Below, one piece after another: positions 15,956-24,313 of a DNA stretch of 35,511 nt. The DNA is from a virus. A model generated the notes under the pieces. That model saw only the letters and a list, made by a program, of their open reading frames with translations, was not told the DNA's origin and ran no database searches. Both the position numbers and the translations under genes were made by a program. The stretch spans positions 1 through 35,511 of IMG/VR virus record IMGVR_UViG_3300030380_005856, one strand, 5' to 3'. Position 1 is the stretch's first letter; each line of letters begins with the position of its first letter.

Positions 15956-17682
15956 TATTCGGTATGTAAACCTGCAGTATATGCAGAAAATGTGTTAAAA
16001 GGTGCAGCGTAAACTATACTATCGGTAGTAGAATTACCATTAACTGGATTTGACATATATTGAGCAGAATAACTGGTAGGACTATAATTTGTTTTACCTG
16101 GTGCAGAACCTACGTTAGTATATCTAGTAAAGTCCATGTTCTGCCAATATGCATATGAGGAAATAGTTTGACTTACGATTCCAGTAGACATATCTCGTAT
16201 ATAAATTTTGTAACTTGTTTGTGCAGAACCCATTGGAATTGTCCAATCACCAACCAGATAGGTGTCAACTGGAAAATGAATAAATCCACAATGATAACCA
16301 GTAAAACCGCTAGTCCCTGTATAAAATTGAACACTTATGTAAATACCCCTCTTCTTAAAGTAAAAACTACCTCTCCTTCTGTGACCATGAGATCTCATAC
16401 TATTAGTAACAGTCATCTGTCCAGAACCATTAGCTCCCTGACCAACTATAACTCTTTGCCATTGCATGCTTCCAGATGAGTTATATTTCACTAAAACATA
16501 TGCTATTTTATTACTACCCCATACACCATTAAGAGTTATTTTAGTTTGGATTAAAACATAGAAATAATTATTATCATCAGGATCAACAACGATACCAACT
16601 ATATTTTCATTTTGAGTATTTGCAGGAGTTGAAACTCCCAATCTCCTAACCCACTGTATGGCACCAGAAGAATTATTTTTGATTATAAAATGATCATAGT
16701 AAGCTCCACTATGTGTTTTTCTGACCCTATGCCCTGTATAAACATTTCCACTATTATCAACTGCAATCCGTTGTCCTTCATGACTTGTTCCACCACTATC
16801 CATTAGAGAATTAATATAACTAAATTGTTTTTGATATTGAATAACACCAGAAGAATTTAATTTCATCACAACCAAACTGGAATTTCTTTGATTAGTTGTA
16901 CCTAATCCATAGTAACCAACTGAATTGTTTCTTGTCATTACAAGGTAATGATTACCTGAACCATCCATAACTGAGTCATACCATGTCGAAACATAACCAC
17001 CACCCCAAAAAGCAGAACTTCTTGTATACTCATACTCTGAATTTAATGAACCCGAACTGCTGATACTTACAAAGTTTAAATTTTGACAAGCCGCACTGGG
17101 ACTGTAAATATTCGGTGCTGGTTTTCTATTTTCACCAAATATACTTACTGATGATGTCCCAATACAATTCAGAGTATAAACATGATCATCAATCTGATAG
17201 ACATAATATCCATTAACGGTTTGTGCATAATTTAAATTGTATATACCATATCCTCTACTCCAAATATTATTACCATTCGACCCATTCCACTTATGTAATA
17301 TTACTTGAGATCCATTACCTCCACTAAATTGAGATACGGAGTATGGTATTAACGAAGATGTCGAATGGACGCTATATAAATTTCCAGAAGTATCGATGTC
17401 TATGCCCCTATTATCTCCACCACCTTTCCACATATCAACGTGTTTCTGCCATATGACCTGTCCAGTTTTTGAATTGATTTTAAGTATTGCAGTGGGAGTC
17501 ATTTTACCACCACCATATCCAGTGTAATTACGTGAACCTTGATAATCTTGAGTGCTTACGTATAAATTATCATTATCATCAAAACAATGATGCATGTATA
17601 AATTCGCTTTGCCATTACATTCTATGTGTAGAATACCATAGTCTCTATTACTTGTGAACAAGTATTGTTGGACTACTGCCAT
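15955..17682 (-). CDS. Repeat-rich, propeller-like virion protein
   Basis: The 575-residue protein has several diverged repeats in which a strand S-G-x-I-Q-W or T-G-Q-V-I-W-Q is followed by a D-x-S-G-N-x-Y turn, for example GQVIWQKHVD then IDTSGNLYS, and GVIQYQKQF then VDNSGNVYTG, and GAIQWVRR then VVDPDDNNYFYV. This is the pattern of beta-propeller blades of PQQ- or SBBP-repeat type. No signal peptide, catalytic motif or membrane segment is seen. The gene is linked by TAATG to the collagen-like gene upstream and to the 43-residue ORF downstream, so it is probably part of a fibre or decoration complex. The exact function is unknown. Confidence 0.55.
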   Translation of the reverse strand: MAVVQQYLFTSNRDYGILHIECNGKANLYMHHCFDDNDNLYVSTQDYQGSRNYTGYGGGKMTPTAILKINSKTGQVIWQKHVDMWKGGGDNRGIDIDTSGNLYSVHSTSSLIPYSVSQFSGGNGSQVILHKWNGSNGNNIWSRGYGIYNLNYAQTVNGYYVYQIDDHVYTLNCIGTSSVSIFGENRKPAPNIYSPSAACQNLNFVSISSSGSLNSEYEYTRSSAFWGGGYVSTWYDSVMDGSGNHYLVMTRNNSVGYYGLGTTNQRNSSLVVMKLNSSGVIQYQKQFSYINSLMDSGGTSHEGQRIAVDNSGNVYTGHRVRKTHSGAYYDHFIIKNNSSGAIQWVRRLGVSTPANTQNENIVGIVVDPDDNNYFYVLIQTKITLNGVWGSNKIAYVLVKYNSSGSMQWQRVIVGQGANGSGQMTVTNSMRSHGHRRRGSFYFKKRGIYISVQFYTGTSGFTGYHCGFIHFPVDTYLVGDWTIPMGSAQTSYKIYIRDMSTGIVSQTISSYAYWQNMDFTRYTNVGSAPGKTNYSPTSYSAQYMSNPVNGNSTTDSIVYAAPFNTFSAYTAGLHTE

Positions 17683-19217
17683 TAAGTCAGACCTCCACCT
17701 GTCACTGCAAAAGTATTAGATCCTACACATATTATAGTTGCAACTCCTCTACCCGCTAAAAATCTATCTCCTGATGTTGCTGTTCCTGCAAGATACAAAG
17801 TTGTTCCTGAACCTTGATTTATATAAATTCCACTACCTGAGTTATTATAAATTGTAACTGCATCTGAAGCACTGAATACACCACTTGGAACTGTAATTGC
17901 AGCAGTTGTTGTGATAAGTTTTTGTTCATCAGATATTTGTAAAGTATATGCTGATGTTTTGGTATTAAGACCCATACCAGATTCACCTGCTTCACCTTTC
18001 TGTCCTTTATCACCAGCACCTGTTGCTCCTTTCTGACCTTGAGATCCACCAGAACCTGTAGCACCTATCTCCCCTTTCTGACCTTTATCTCCATCTGAAC
18101 CTGATGAACCACCAGAACCTGTAGCTCCTACTTCACCCTTCTGTCCTTTAGTGCCAGCACCACCAGTTCCTCCTACTTCACCTTTCTGACCTTTATCTCC
18201 ATCTGAACCATTAGATCCTGCTGAACCTGTAGCACCTTTTTCTCCTGCTTCACCCTTCTGTCCCTTTGCACCTGTATCACCCTTTTCACCCTTTAATGCT
18301 GCGTTAGATGTAATCGACACCCACTGATTAGAACTACCATCTTGATAATAAACGTGCAAATCAAAAGTATCACTCTCCCACCATAAATCACCATTACTTG
18401 CAGAACCTGGTGCTGTATCAGATATGGTTACACTTGCTCCTCCTCCACCACCTGATTCTCCCTTCTGTCCTTTGTCACCATTATTACCAGCAGCACCTAT
18501 TTCTCCTTTCTGTCCTTTGTCACCAGCTACAGTTGATGGTTCTCCTTTTTGTCCTACACCTATTTCTCCTTTCTGTCCTTTATCACCAGCTACAGTTGAT
18601 GGAGCACCTTTCTCACCCTTATCACCTTGACTACCTGTATTTCCTAACTCACCTTTCTGTCCTTTCTCACCTTTAGGTCCGACTTCACCTTTATCTCCAG
18701 TAAGACCACGACCACCTGAGTTTGCCATTACCCATTGTGCTGAGTCACCATCATTGTAATAAACATATAAATCACCAGTATCACTCTCCCACCATAATTC
18801 ACCATTATTAGGATTAGGTGTATTTGGAGGACTATCCCCAACTGTAACAGGAACAACGGTGACAGTTGCAGCAATACCTGGATGTCCTGATGGACTCTGC
18901 ACTGAAACTTGTGCGGTCACAGCAGCACCCACAAAGTTCATTTGTGTAATACTACTCGCAGATGATACTGGTGTTCCCTCGTCAAATACAGTAATCGCAC
19001 CAGGAATTACAGAACCACCAACAGGAACCCAATATCTCCTACCATCATATCCTGCGACTGCAACTAATTGATATTGAGTTCCACTTGGAACGCCTGGTGA
19101 TGTGAGTGGATCTGCTAAATTTGGTTCAGCTTGATCTAACCCAAGATACTGGTATCTATCTTCGGTAAGTCTATTAGAAGCTCTAAGTTTTTGTCTACCG
19201 CTAAGATACTTTGGCAT
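17682..19217 (-). CDS. Collagen-like fibre with two WW modules
   Basis: The 511-residue protein begins with a domain (1-123) unlike the other collagen-like fibres here: MPKYLSGRQKLRASNRLTED and GYDGRRYWVPVGGSV. A WW module (124-168, GELWWESDTGDLYVYYNDG), collagen-like triplets, a second WW module (about 262-308, GDLWWESDTFDLHVYYQDG) and more triplets follow, ending in a C-terminal beta domain (about 410-511) with ISDEQKLITTTAAITVPSG. The different N-terminus suggests it attaches to a different partner, perhaps the adjacent 347-residue protein. The rod and tip arrangement implies a trimeric fibre; the receptor is unknown. Confidence 0.7.
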   Translation of the reverse strand: MPKYLSGRQKLRASNRLTEDRYQYLGLDQAEPNLADPLTSPGVPSGTQYQLVAVAGYDGRRYWVPVGGSVIPGAITVFDEGTPVSSASSITQMNFVGAAVTAQVSVQSPSGHPGIAATVTVVPVTVGDSPPNTPNPNNGELWWESDTGDLYVYYNDGDSAQWVMANSGGRGLTGDKGEVGPKGEKGQKGELGNTGSQGDKGEKGAPSTVAGDKGQKGEIGVGQKGEPSTVAGDKGQKGEIGAAGNNGDKGQKGESGGGGGASVTISDTAPGSASNGDLWWESDTFDLHVYYQDGSSNQWVSITSNAALKGEKGDTGAKGQKGEAGEKGATGSAGSNGSDGDKGQKGEVGGTGGAGTKGQKGEVGATGSGGSSGSDGDKGQKGEIGATGSGGSQGQKGATGAGDKGQKGEAGESGMGLNTKTSAYTLQISDEQKLITTTAAITVPSGVFSASDAVTIYNNSGSGIYINQGSGTTLYLAGTATSGDRFLAGRGVATIICVGSNTFAVTGGGLT

Positions 19218-19218
19218 A

Positions 19219-20262
19219 TTATGATGTACTGTTCTCTAGAATACTTGCGATTAATTCCATCTCAAGTGGTGCAAAATATCCACCAGATGCACTCTGTCCT
19301 ACGTTTACTATGATACCATCTACACCTTGTGTTGTCAAAGATAATACACCATTACTTAATTCAGAATTGCTTGTTGATGCAGGGTCAGTTGGTCTGGGAT
19401 ATGGGTGTTCTGTATTACGATTATCCATCGTGCAAGTGAATATCAATGAGTAGTCAGCGATTGATATTGTATCATTTGCCTGTAATCCGTGTGGCACACT
19501 TGTTTGTAAATATACTCTACCTGCTTGAAGACTGATACCATGAACAGTCTTTGTAACACTATCACCATTATAAACAGCATTGATTACATTAAACTTTGTG
19601 CCATTTGCAGGATTACTATCTTGACTATTCACAACAGTAATTGCACCTGGTCTTGCTCTCTCAAAGTAATGTATCGCAGGATTATAGAAATGAGGGTATC
19701 CTTTTGATCCGCCAACTAACGCAGAAAATTCTTTTACACCATTGACTTCATCAACAGTGTATGATTGTTGTGGATCAGGGAATATAGTAGTTGTAATACC
19801 TGTGCTACCTGAACAGGTAAATGCGATACCAGATAATGTGATTGGATCACCTGCACTAAATCCGTGATTTGTCTCTGTAAAAACTGTGGCAATACCTGAT
19901 GGTTCATCATAAGTCACCGATGATATGATCCCGACTCCCTGTTGAACTCCCTCTACAAATATTCTGTCTATTATTTTTGGGGTCTTCTCTAATACTAATC
20001 TACCGTCAACAAGAATAACTGCATCATTAGGTGGTATTTCCGCATCTTTAATTACTCGAACATCTCTTGTATTGCCTGTGCCTCTTGATTCTCTTCTCTG
20101 AACGAATGTGACTTTTGGAAAAGTAGTTCCAATACCAACATTAGCTACTTGTGTATAGAGTAACAATGCAGATGTGCCAGTTGGAACTTCATACAACTTT
20201 TGCAGACCTGGTGAAACAGGAACTGCGATGGATACAAACTTATTGACTGGTGCTATTGCCAT
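19219..20262 (-). CDS. Structural protein of marine T4-like phages (unknown role)
   Basis: The 347-residue protein starts MAIAPVNKFVSIAVPVSPGL. Residues 1-80 look like a short domain found in virion proteins (QKLYEVPTGTSALLLYTQVAN), and the centre (about 110-160) contains TNHGFSAGDPITLSGIAF, a beta-barrel phrase also present in the giant fibre as THNVNVGDQIIVRN-like segments. The C-terminal part repeats this pattern (VPHGLQANDTISIADY). It is likely a baseplate or fibre-connector protein because it sits between the 1081-residue fibre and a collagen-like fibre, with gaps of only one base on each side. No T4 counterpart was recognised. Confidence 0.5.
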   Translation of the reverse strand: MAIAPVNKFVSIAVPVSPGLQKLYEVPTGTSALLLYTQVANVGIGTTFPKVTFVQRRESRGTGNTRDVRVIKDAEIPPNDAVILVDGRLVLEKTPKIIDRIFVEGVQQGVGIISSVTYDEPSGIATVFTETNHGFSAGDPITLSGIAFTCSGSTGITTTIFPDPQQSYTVDEVNGVKEFSALVGGSKGYPHFYNPAIHYFERARPGAITVVNSQDSNPANGTKFNVINAVYNGDSVTKTVHGISLQAGRVYLQTSVPHGLQANDTISIADYSLIFTCTMDNRNTEHPYPRPTDPASTSNSELSNGVLSLTTQGVDGIIVNVGQSASGGYFAPLEMELIASILENSTS

Positions 20263-20263
20263 A

Positions 20264-23200
20264 CTATCTCAATGCTAATATAAGTGGTGTTAATTGTGCT
20301 TGGATTGCTCTATTGAAATCTCTTCCTCGAATTGTTGATGTTGTTTGGTCGATTGTCAGACCATCACCGATTCTAAAATTACCCTTTTGGTCTGTACTTG
20401 TGAATGGAACTTGACCTCCATTGATGGCAATCACCTCATTCTCTGGAACAGGTTTTCCACCTTGGAATGGGTTCGATGTATTTATGTCTGTTCCAGCACC
20501 GATATACTCAAAAGAATGGGAACTCGTGATGATTCGACTTAATCGAACAAATTTGACTGGAACTCCACTTGTAATCTGAAATGGTATGAACTCATTAAAA
20601 GTAACAGTTGTTATACCTGTAACATCTGCTGTTTCAGTTGCTTCACTGACAGTAAATAAAATTGGATCAGTTATCACTTGGAATGTTGCATTACCACTTG
20701 ATATGACAGTCGATAAGTTTTGTGTCGGTAAGAAGTTTCTTCCACTATTGATAATATCTACAGATGTAATCGTTCCAGCAGCACTTACATTAGGTGAGAA
20801 CTCAGGAAGAATTGCCTCTGGTCCTTGTGGTTCTTCATTCAATGTAATCACAGGAGGTGATGTTGGCAAGTAATCTCCAGCATTACCACCACTTATAACT
20901 TTAATTTCTCTGATTGTTTGTAAAGGTGCAGTGATTGTAGCATTCGATGGAGAGTCATCATAATCACTCATATTCAGATGGAAATAAACACCCTGACCAT
21001 CAAAAGGTTCTCTTATAGAATTATTTGAGTCCTTTGTGTTAATTGATACTATTGTATCTACCTGTGCATCGGTTACTGTATTAGTTGAACCAGTAAATTC
21101 AATATCACCAAATCCATCTGCCTTTAGACCAAAGTTACCAAATGATGAGTTAGAGTTTGTAAGATCACACTGTCCTCCTGATGCCACTGAGATACCAACA
21201 TCACAACCAATTGTAAATATCGAAACTAATTGTGCGTATCCATTATTTGTAATCGATACACCAATACCTGCCTCATTGTATTGTGTATATGAGTCACAGA
21301 CCATTGACTTGAGATCTTGTCCTAGATCATTAGTTCCAGAGTATGCAGCATTAGCATGATCACCATTAATCTTCATACCAATACTTCCTGTCATAAAATT
21401 AGTGCAGTTACGTATATAAGGTGATCTCCATCTACCAGCAGCACCTTCATTCGCTGGACCTAATGCAGTGAAACCTGAAACTGCCTGAAAATCTGTGCCA
21501 GCATTTACACTTGCTTGAATTGGTGGAAATGCAACACCACCACAATTAGGATGATTTGTTGCAATTGATGCACCAGCAAAACTTAAGTTCTCGATTAAAC
21601 ATCCTCTTCTAACGTGAAATACATCTTTATTTGTATTACTAGGAACAACAGTTACTAATCTTAAATCTTCTCCTGTGATTGCAACATCTGTTCTTAATCC
21701 TATAGGGTTGTTTTCAATATAAACACCTGATCTAACTTTAATAGTATCACCCTCTTGAGCGATTGCAGCTGCTGAACCAATCGTAAATTTAGCATCTCCC
21801 TCAAGCAATCCACTATTCGTATCACAACCATTCTTAGTCACATAAAGAGTTCTCTTTGTCTGAACTCCTGATGGTCTCCAAGATACACCTGCTCCAACAG
21901 ATGCTAAACGATAATCTGTTTTACATACACCAACACCATTTGACTGATTAATATCAATCAAACTTGCATCTAAATCTAAATTACCTTCAATCTTTGCATT
22001 CTGTCCTATGTTTATATTTTTAACAATACCTACACCACCATCTACAACTAATGCACCTGTGGTAGTAGAGGTTGATTGAGTCTGATCATTAACATCCAAT
22101 CTTCCTGCAATCACACCAGATCCACCAACGTTTATATTTTTACCAAGTCCTAGACCACCATCAATAACAGCAGCACCAGTTGTTACAGAAGTTGAATCAG
22201 TTACATCATCAACATCTAATCTACCTGCGATGACACCATATCCACCTATGTTTAGATTCTCTTCAATTCCTACACCACCTTCAACAATCAAAGCACCTGT
22301 ATCCTTACTAGTGCTTGATGTTGTTCCCTCTATCTTTGTATCATCACCAACAAATAATTTCTTAACAATGCCTACACCACCATCAATCTGAACTGATCCA
22401 GTTGTAGTGCTTGATGCGTCTGTAGAATCATTTACCGTCACTCCACCATCAACATCTAGAGAACTATTAAATGTTACTTGCCCATCAACATTAAGTGAAT
22501 TATCAAAATCAACACTATTCGATACGTGCATCGTACCATTAACATCAAGTTGCGATGATGGATTTGATTCATTAATACCAACTCGTGACATACGATAGAT
22601 GGCAGCACCACCTCCACCACTACCTTGGAAACCCCAGAAACTCTGTGTAAATATGGTAGAAAATCCTGTAACTTGTGAAGGATCTTGTGCTGTTGCCTCA
22701 ATCGTGTCTGTGCCAGTTCCAAAACTATTTCTCTGTGCAAAGTTCAGAACCGTAAATGACTGTGCAGCACCAACAGATGGAACATACACACCATCATTTT
22801 GTAAGAATACACCCTCAGTTTCAACAGGAGTAAATGATACCCAACGAATACCATTCGCATCACGATTCATGAAGAAACCGTTTTGACCTGGTGAACCTGA
22901 TGAATCGTAAATATTTCTTGCAACTCTTATACTTCCATCAAAGTCTGCCTTTAATTCACCGTGGATTGCATTATTAATTCCAAAATCGCCAGGACTTACT
23001 GTGCCTACTCCTAAAGTACCGACTCCTGTAACAACAAGAGAATCATCACCTGAATTTATCTGGAATCTCTGTGCTGGTTGAGTCGTTGCAATACCAACTG
23101 TACTAACATCAGTGACTATAAAATAATTATTACCAACTTGAAACAAACCATCAGGTTGTGTGCTTCCAATACCAACCCGACCTTCTATAGATTTACTATC

Positions 23201-23509
23201 ACAACTATCAGTTTCTGATATTGCTGTGAATACAGTTCCACCCAATCCAACATCAAATTTATTTTTTGCTACTAAACAATCAAATATATTCTGTCCGCCA
23301 TATGTTCCACCACCAGAAACAAATAATTTTCTAACAGTAATATCATTAAAGGTAATATTATCTTCTGTAAAAACATCACCAGCATCTATATTTGCATATA
23401 ATTTTCCATAAACATATACGTCACTCGTAAACTCTGTTACTTGACTAAATTGATTTGCCTCTTCGCCATATTCAGGACTAGGAACTGGTCCATTCTTGAA
23501 ATTTGGCAT
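20264..23509 (-). CDS. Modular beta-helix fibre or baseplate-attached protein
   Basis: The 1081-residue protein has an N-terminal shaft with phrases like RVGIGSTQPDGLFQVG (about 107-122), four tandem repeats with TTGALVVDGGVGI (about 365-510), and a pectate-lyase-like beta-helix (about 550-830) starting LYVTKNGCDTNSG and including RRGCLIENLSFAG and LTNSNSSFGNFG. A C-terminal module (about 995-1081) contains HSFEYIGAG and DQKGNFRIG. The last two regions have clear counterparts in the giant fibre at 5647-11355. It starts at a TAATG overlap with the spike gene. It may be a baseplate-proximal fibre. Polysaccharide cleavage is possible given the beta-helix but no catalytic residues were identified. 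Confidence 0.65.
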   Translation of the reverse strand: MPNFKNGPVPSPEYGEEANQFSQVTEFTSDVYVYGKLYANIDAGDVFTEDNITFNDITVRKLFVSGGGTYGGQNIFDCLVAKNKFDVGLGGTVFTAISETDSCDSKSIEGRVGIGSTQPDGLFQVGNNYFIVTDVSTVGIATTQPAQRFQINSGDDSLVVTGVGTLGVGTVSPGDFGINNAIHGELKADFDGSIRVARNIYDSSGSPGQNGFFMNRDANGIRWVSFTPVETEGVFLQNDGVYVPSVGAAQSFTVLNFAQRNSFGTGTDTIEATAQDPSQVTGFSTIFTQSFWGFQGSGGGGAAIYRMSRVGINESNPSSQLDVNGTMHVSNSVDFDNSLNVDGQVTFNSSLDVDGGVTVNDSTDASSTTTGSVQIDGGVGIVKKLFVGDDTKIEGTTSSTSKDTGALIVEGGVGIEENLNIGGYGVIAGRLDVDDVTDSTSVTTGAAVIDGGLGLGKNINVGGSGVIAGRLDVNDQTQSTSTTTGALVVDGGVGIVKNINIGQNAKIEGNLDLDASLIDINQSNGVGVCKTDYRLASVGAGVSWRPSGVQTKRTLYVTKNGCDTNSGLLEGDAKFTIGSAAAIAQEGDTIKVRSGVYIENNPIGLRTDVAITGEDLRLVTVVPSNTNKDVFHVRRGCLIENLSFAGASIATNHPNCGGVAFPPIQASVNAGTDFQAVSGFTALGPANEGAAGRWRSPYIRNCTNFMTGSIGMKINGDHANAAYSGTNDLGQDLKSMVCDSYTQYNEAGIGVSITNNGYAQLVSIFTIGCDVGISVASGGQCDLTNSNSSFGNFGLKADGFGDIEFTGSTNTVTDAQVDTIVSINTKDSNNSIREPFDGQGVYFHLNMSDYDDSPSNATITAPLQTIREIKVISGGNAGDYLPTSPPVITLNEEPQGPEAILPEFSPNVSAAGTITSVDIINSGRNFLPTQNLSTVISSGNATFQVITDPILFTVSEATETADVTGITTVTFNEFIPFQITSGVPVKFVRLSRIITSSHSFEYIGAGTDINTSNPFQGGKPVPENEVIAINGGQVPFTSTDQKGNFRIGDGLTIDQTTSTIRGRDFNRAIQAQLTPLILALR
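22000..22425 (-). repeat. Four-copy internal repeat, about 35-40 codons each
   Basis: Four units carrying a T-G-A-x-x-x-D/E-G-G-x-G-I/L core follow each other at roughly 105-120 base spacing inside the 1081-residue fibre. Two further single copies lie in the giant fibre (about residues 1570 and 1780). Boundaries are approximate. Confidence 0.75.
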
Positions 23510-24288
23510 TATCCAAATCCTCCAAAGTTACCTAATGCATTTTGCAATCCACTTGATTGAATAGAATTCTGCAATCCACCAAGATTATCTCCCAACTGTC
23601 CTTGCAATCCTCCTAATTGATCTCCTAGTTGACCTTGCAAATCTCCTAGTTGTCCTGTTAATGCATCAGTGTCAATATTACCAGCAATATCACTCATTTT
23701 ATCTTTTATTGAAGGCAATTGATCTTTCAATTGATCTGTAATGTTATCAAGAGCACCACCTGCGAAAGCACTATCTAATAGATTACCACCAACTTTAGAT
23801 CCTCTGAATACCAAGCCACCAAATGTCACATCTCTTGGAGCAAGATTACCAGTGAGTGCGTTTGTATTTAATGTTGGTGTATCTAAAAATATACTATTTT
23901 TCCCTGTTATTTTAACATTTTTCTTTGATGACAATTCTAATGTATCATCAGCATCTACAATAATACTTCTACCTTTTATTTTAACATCACCATTTTTCAT
24001 CGCAGTAACGGTTACATCACCATTTCTACCAATAATATTAACACACGCTCCACCTTCTTTTGTTACACCACCTGTAATTGTAATGCAATCATCATTTATT
24101 AATTGATACTGTCCATCCTCAGTCATTCCAAGATATGATGACTGTTTATTTTTTTCAGCAATTAATGCATAAATTGTTCCTCCACCAAATCCATATTCAG
24201 GATTATTAGTGTCAATCCTAAAATGTGGACCGAAAGATTCATGATCTCTTGCAGCCCAGTTTTGTAAATCTTGAGGTCTTTCTGCCAT
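23509..24288 (-). CDS. Baseplate spike-like protein following gp5
   Basis: The 259-residue protein begins MAERPQDLQNWAARDHESFG and has a central beta-rich stretch (about 60-150) with short regular strands (NGDVTVTAMKNGDVKIKG, DDTLELSSKKNVKITGKN), the pattern of gp5 or VgrG C-terminal beta-helical needles. Its C-terminal quarter (about 190-259) has QLGDLQGQLGDQLGGLQ repeats, possibly helical. It lies 25 bases after gp5 and starts the fibre operon, so it is likely a trimeric spike that caps the hub. The repeats of leucine and glycine at the end have no known function that I can name. Confidence 0.6.
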   Translation of the reverse strand: MAERPQDLQNWAARDHESFGPHFRIDTNNPEYGFGGGTIYALIAEKNKQSSYLGMTEDGQYQLINDDCITITGGVTKEGGACVNIIGRNGDVTVTAMKNGDVKIKGRSIIVDADDTLELSSKKNVKITGKNSIFLDTPTLNTNALTGNLAPRDVTFGGLVFRGSKVGGNLLDSAFAGGALDNITDQLKDQLPSIKDKMSDIAGNIDTDALTGQLGDLQGQLGDQLGGLQGQLGDNLGGLQNSIQSSGLQNALGNFGGFG

Positions 24289-24313
24289 ATATTAAACCTA
24301 ATATTAATATTTA

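Noticed and set aside
20264-23509. Active pectate lyase or depolymerase
   Set aside because: Only the beta-helix start pattern is visible; no catalytic residues can be assigned.
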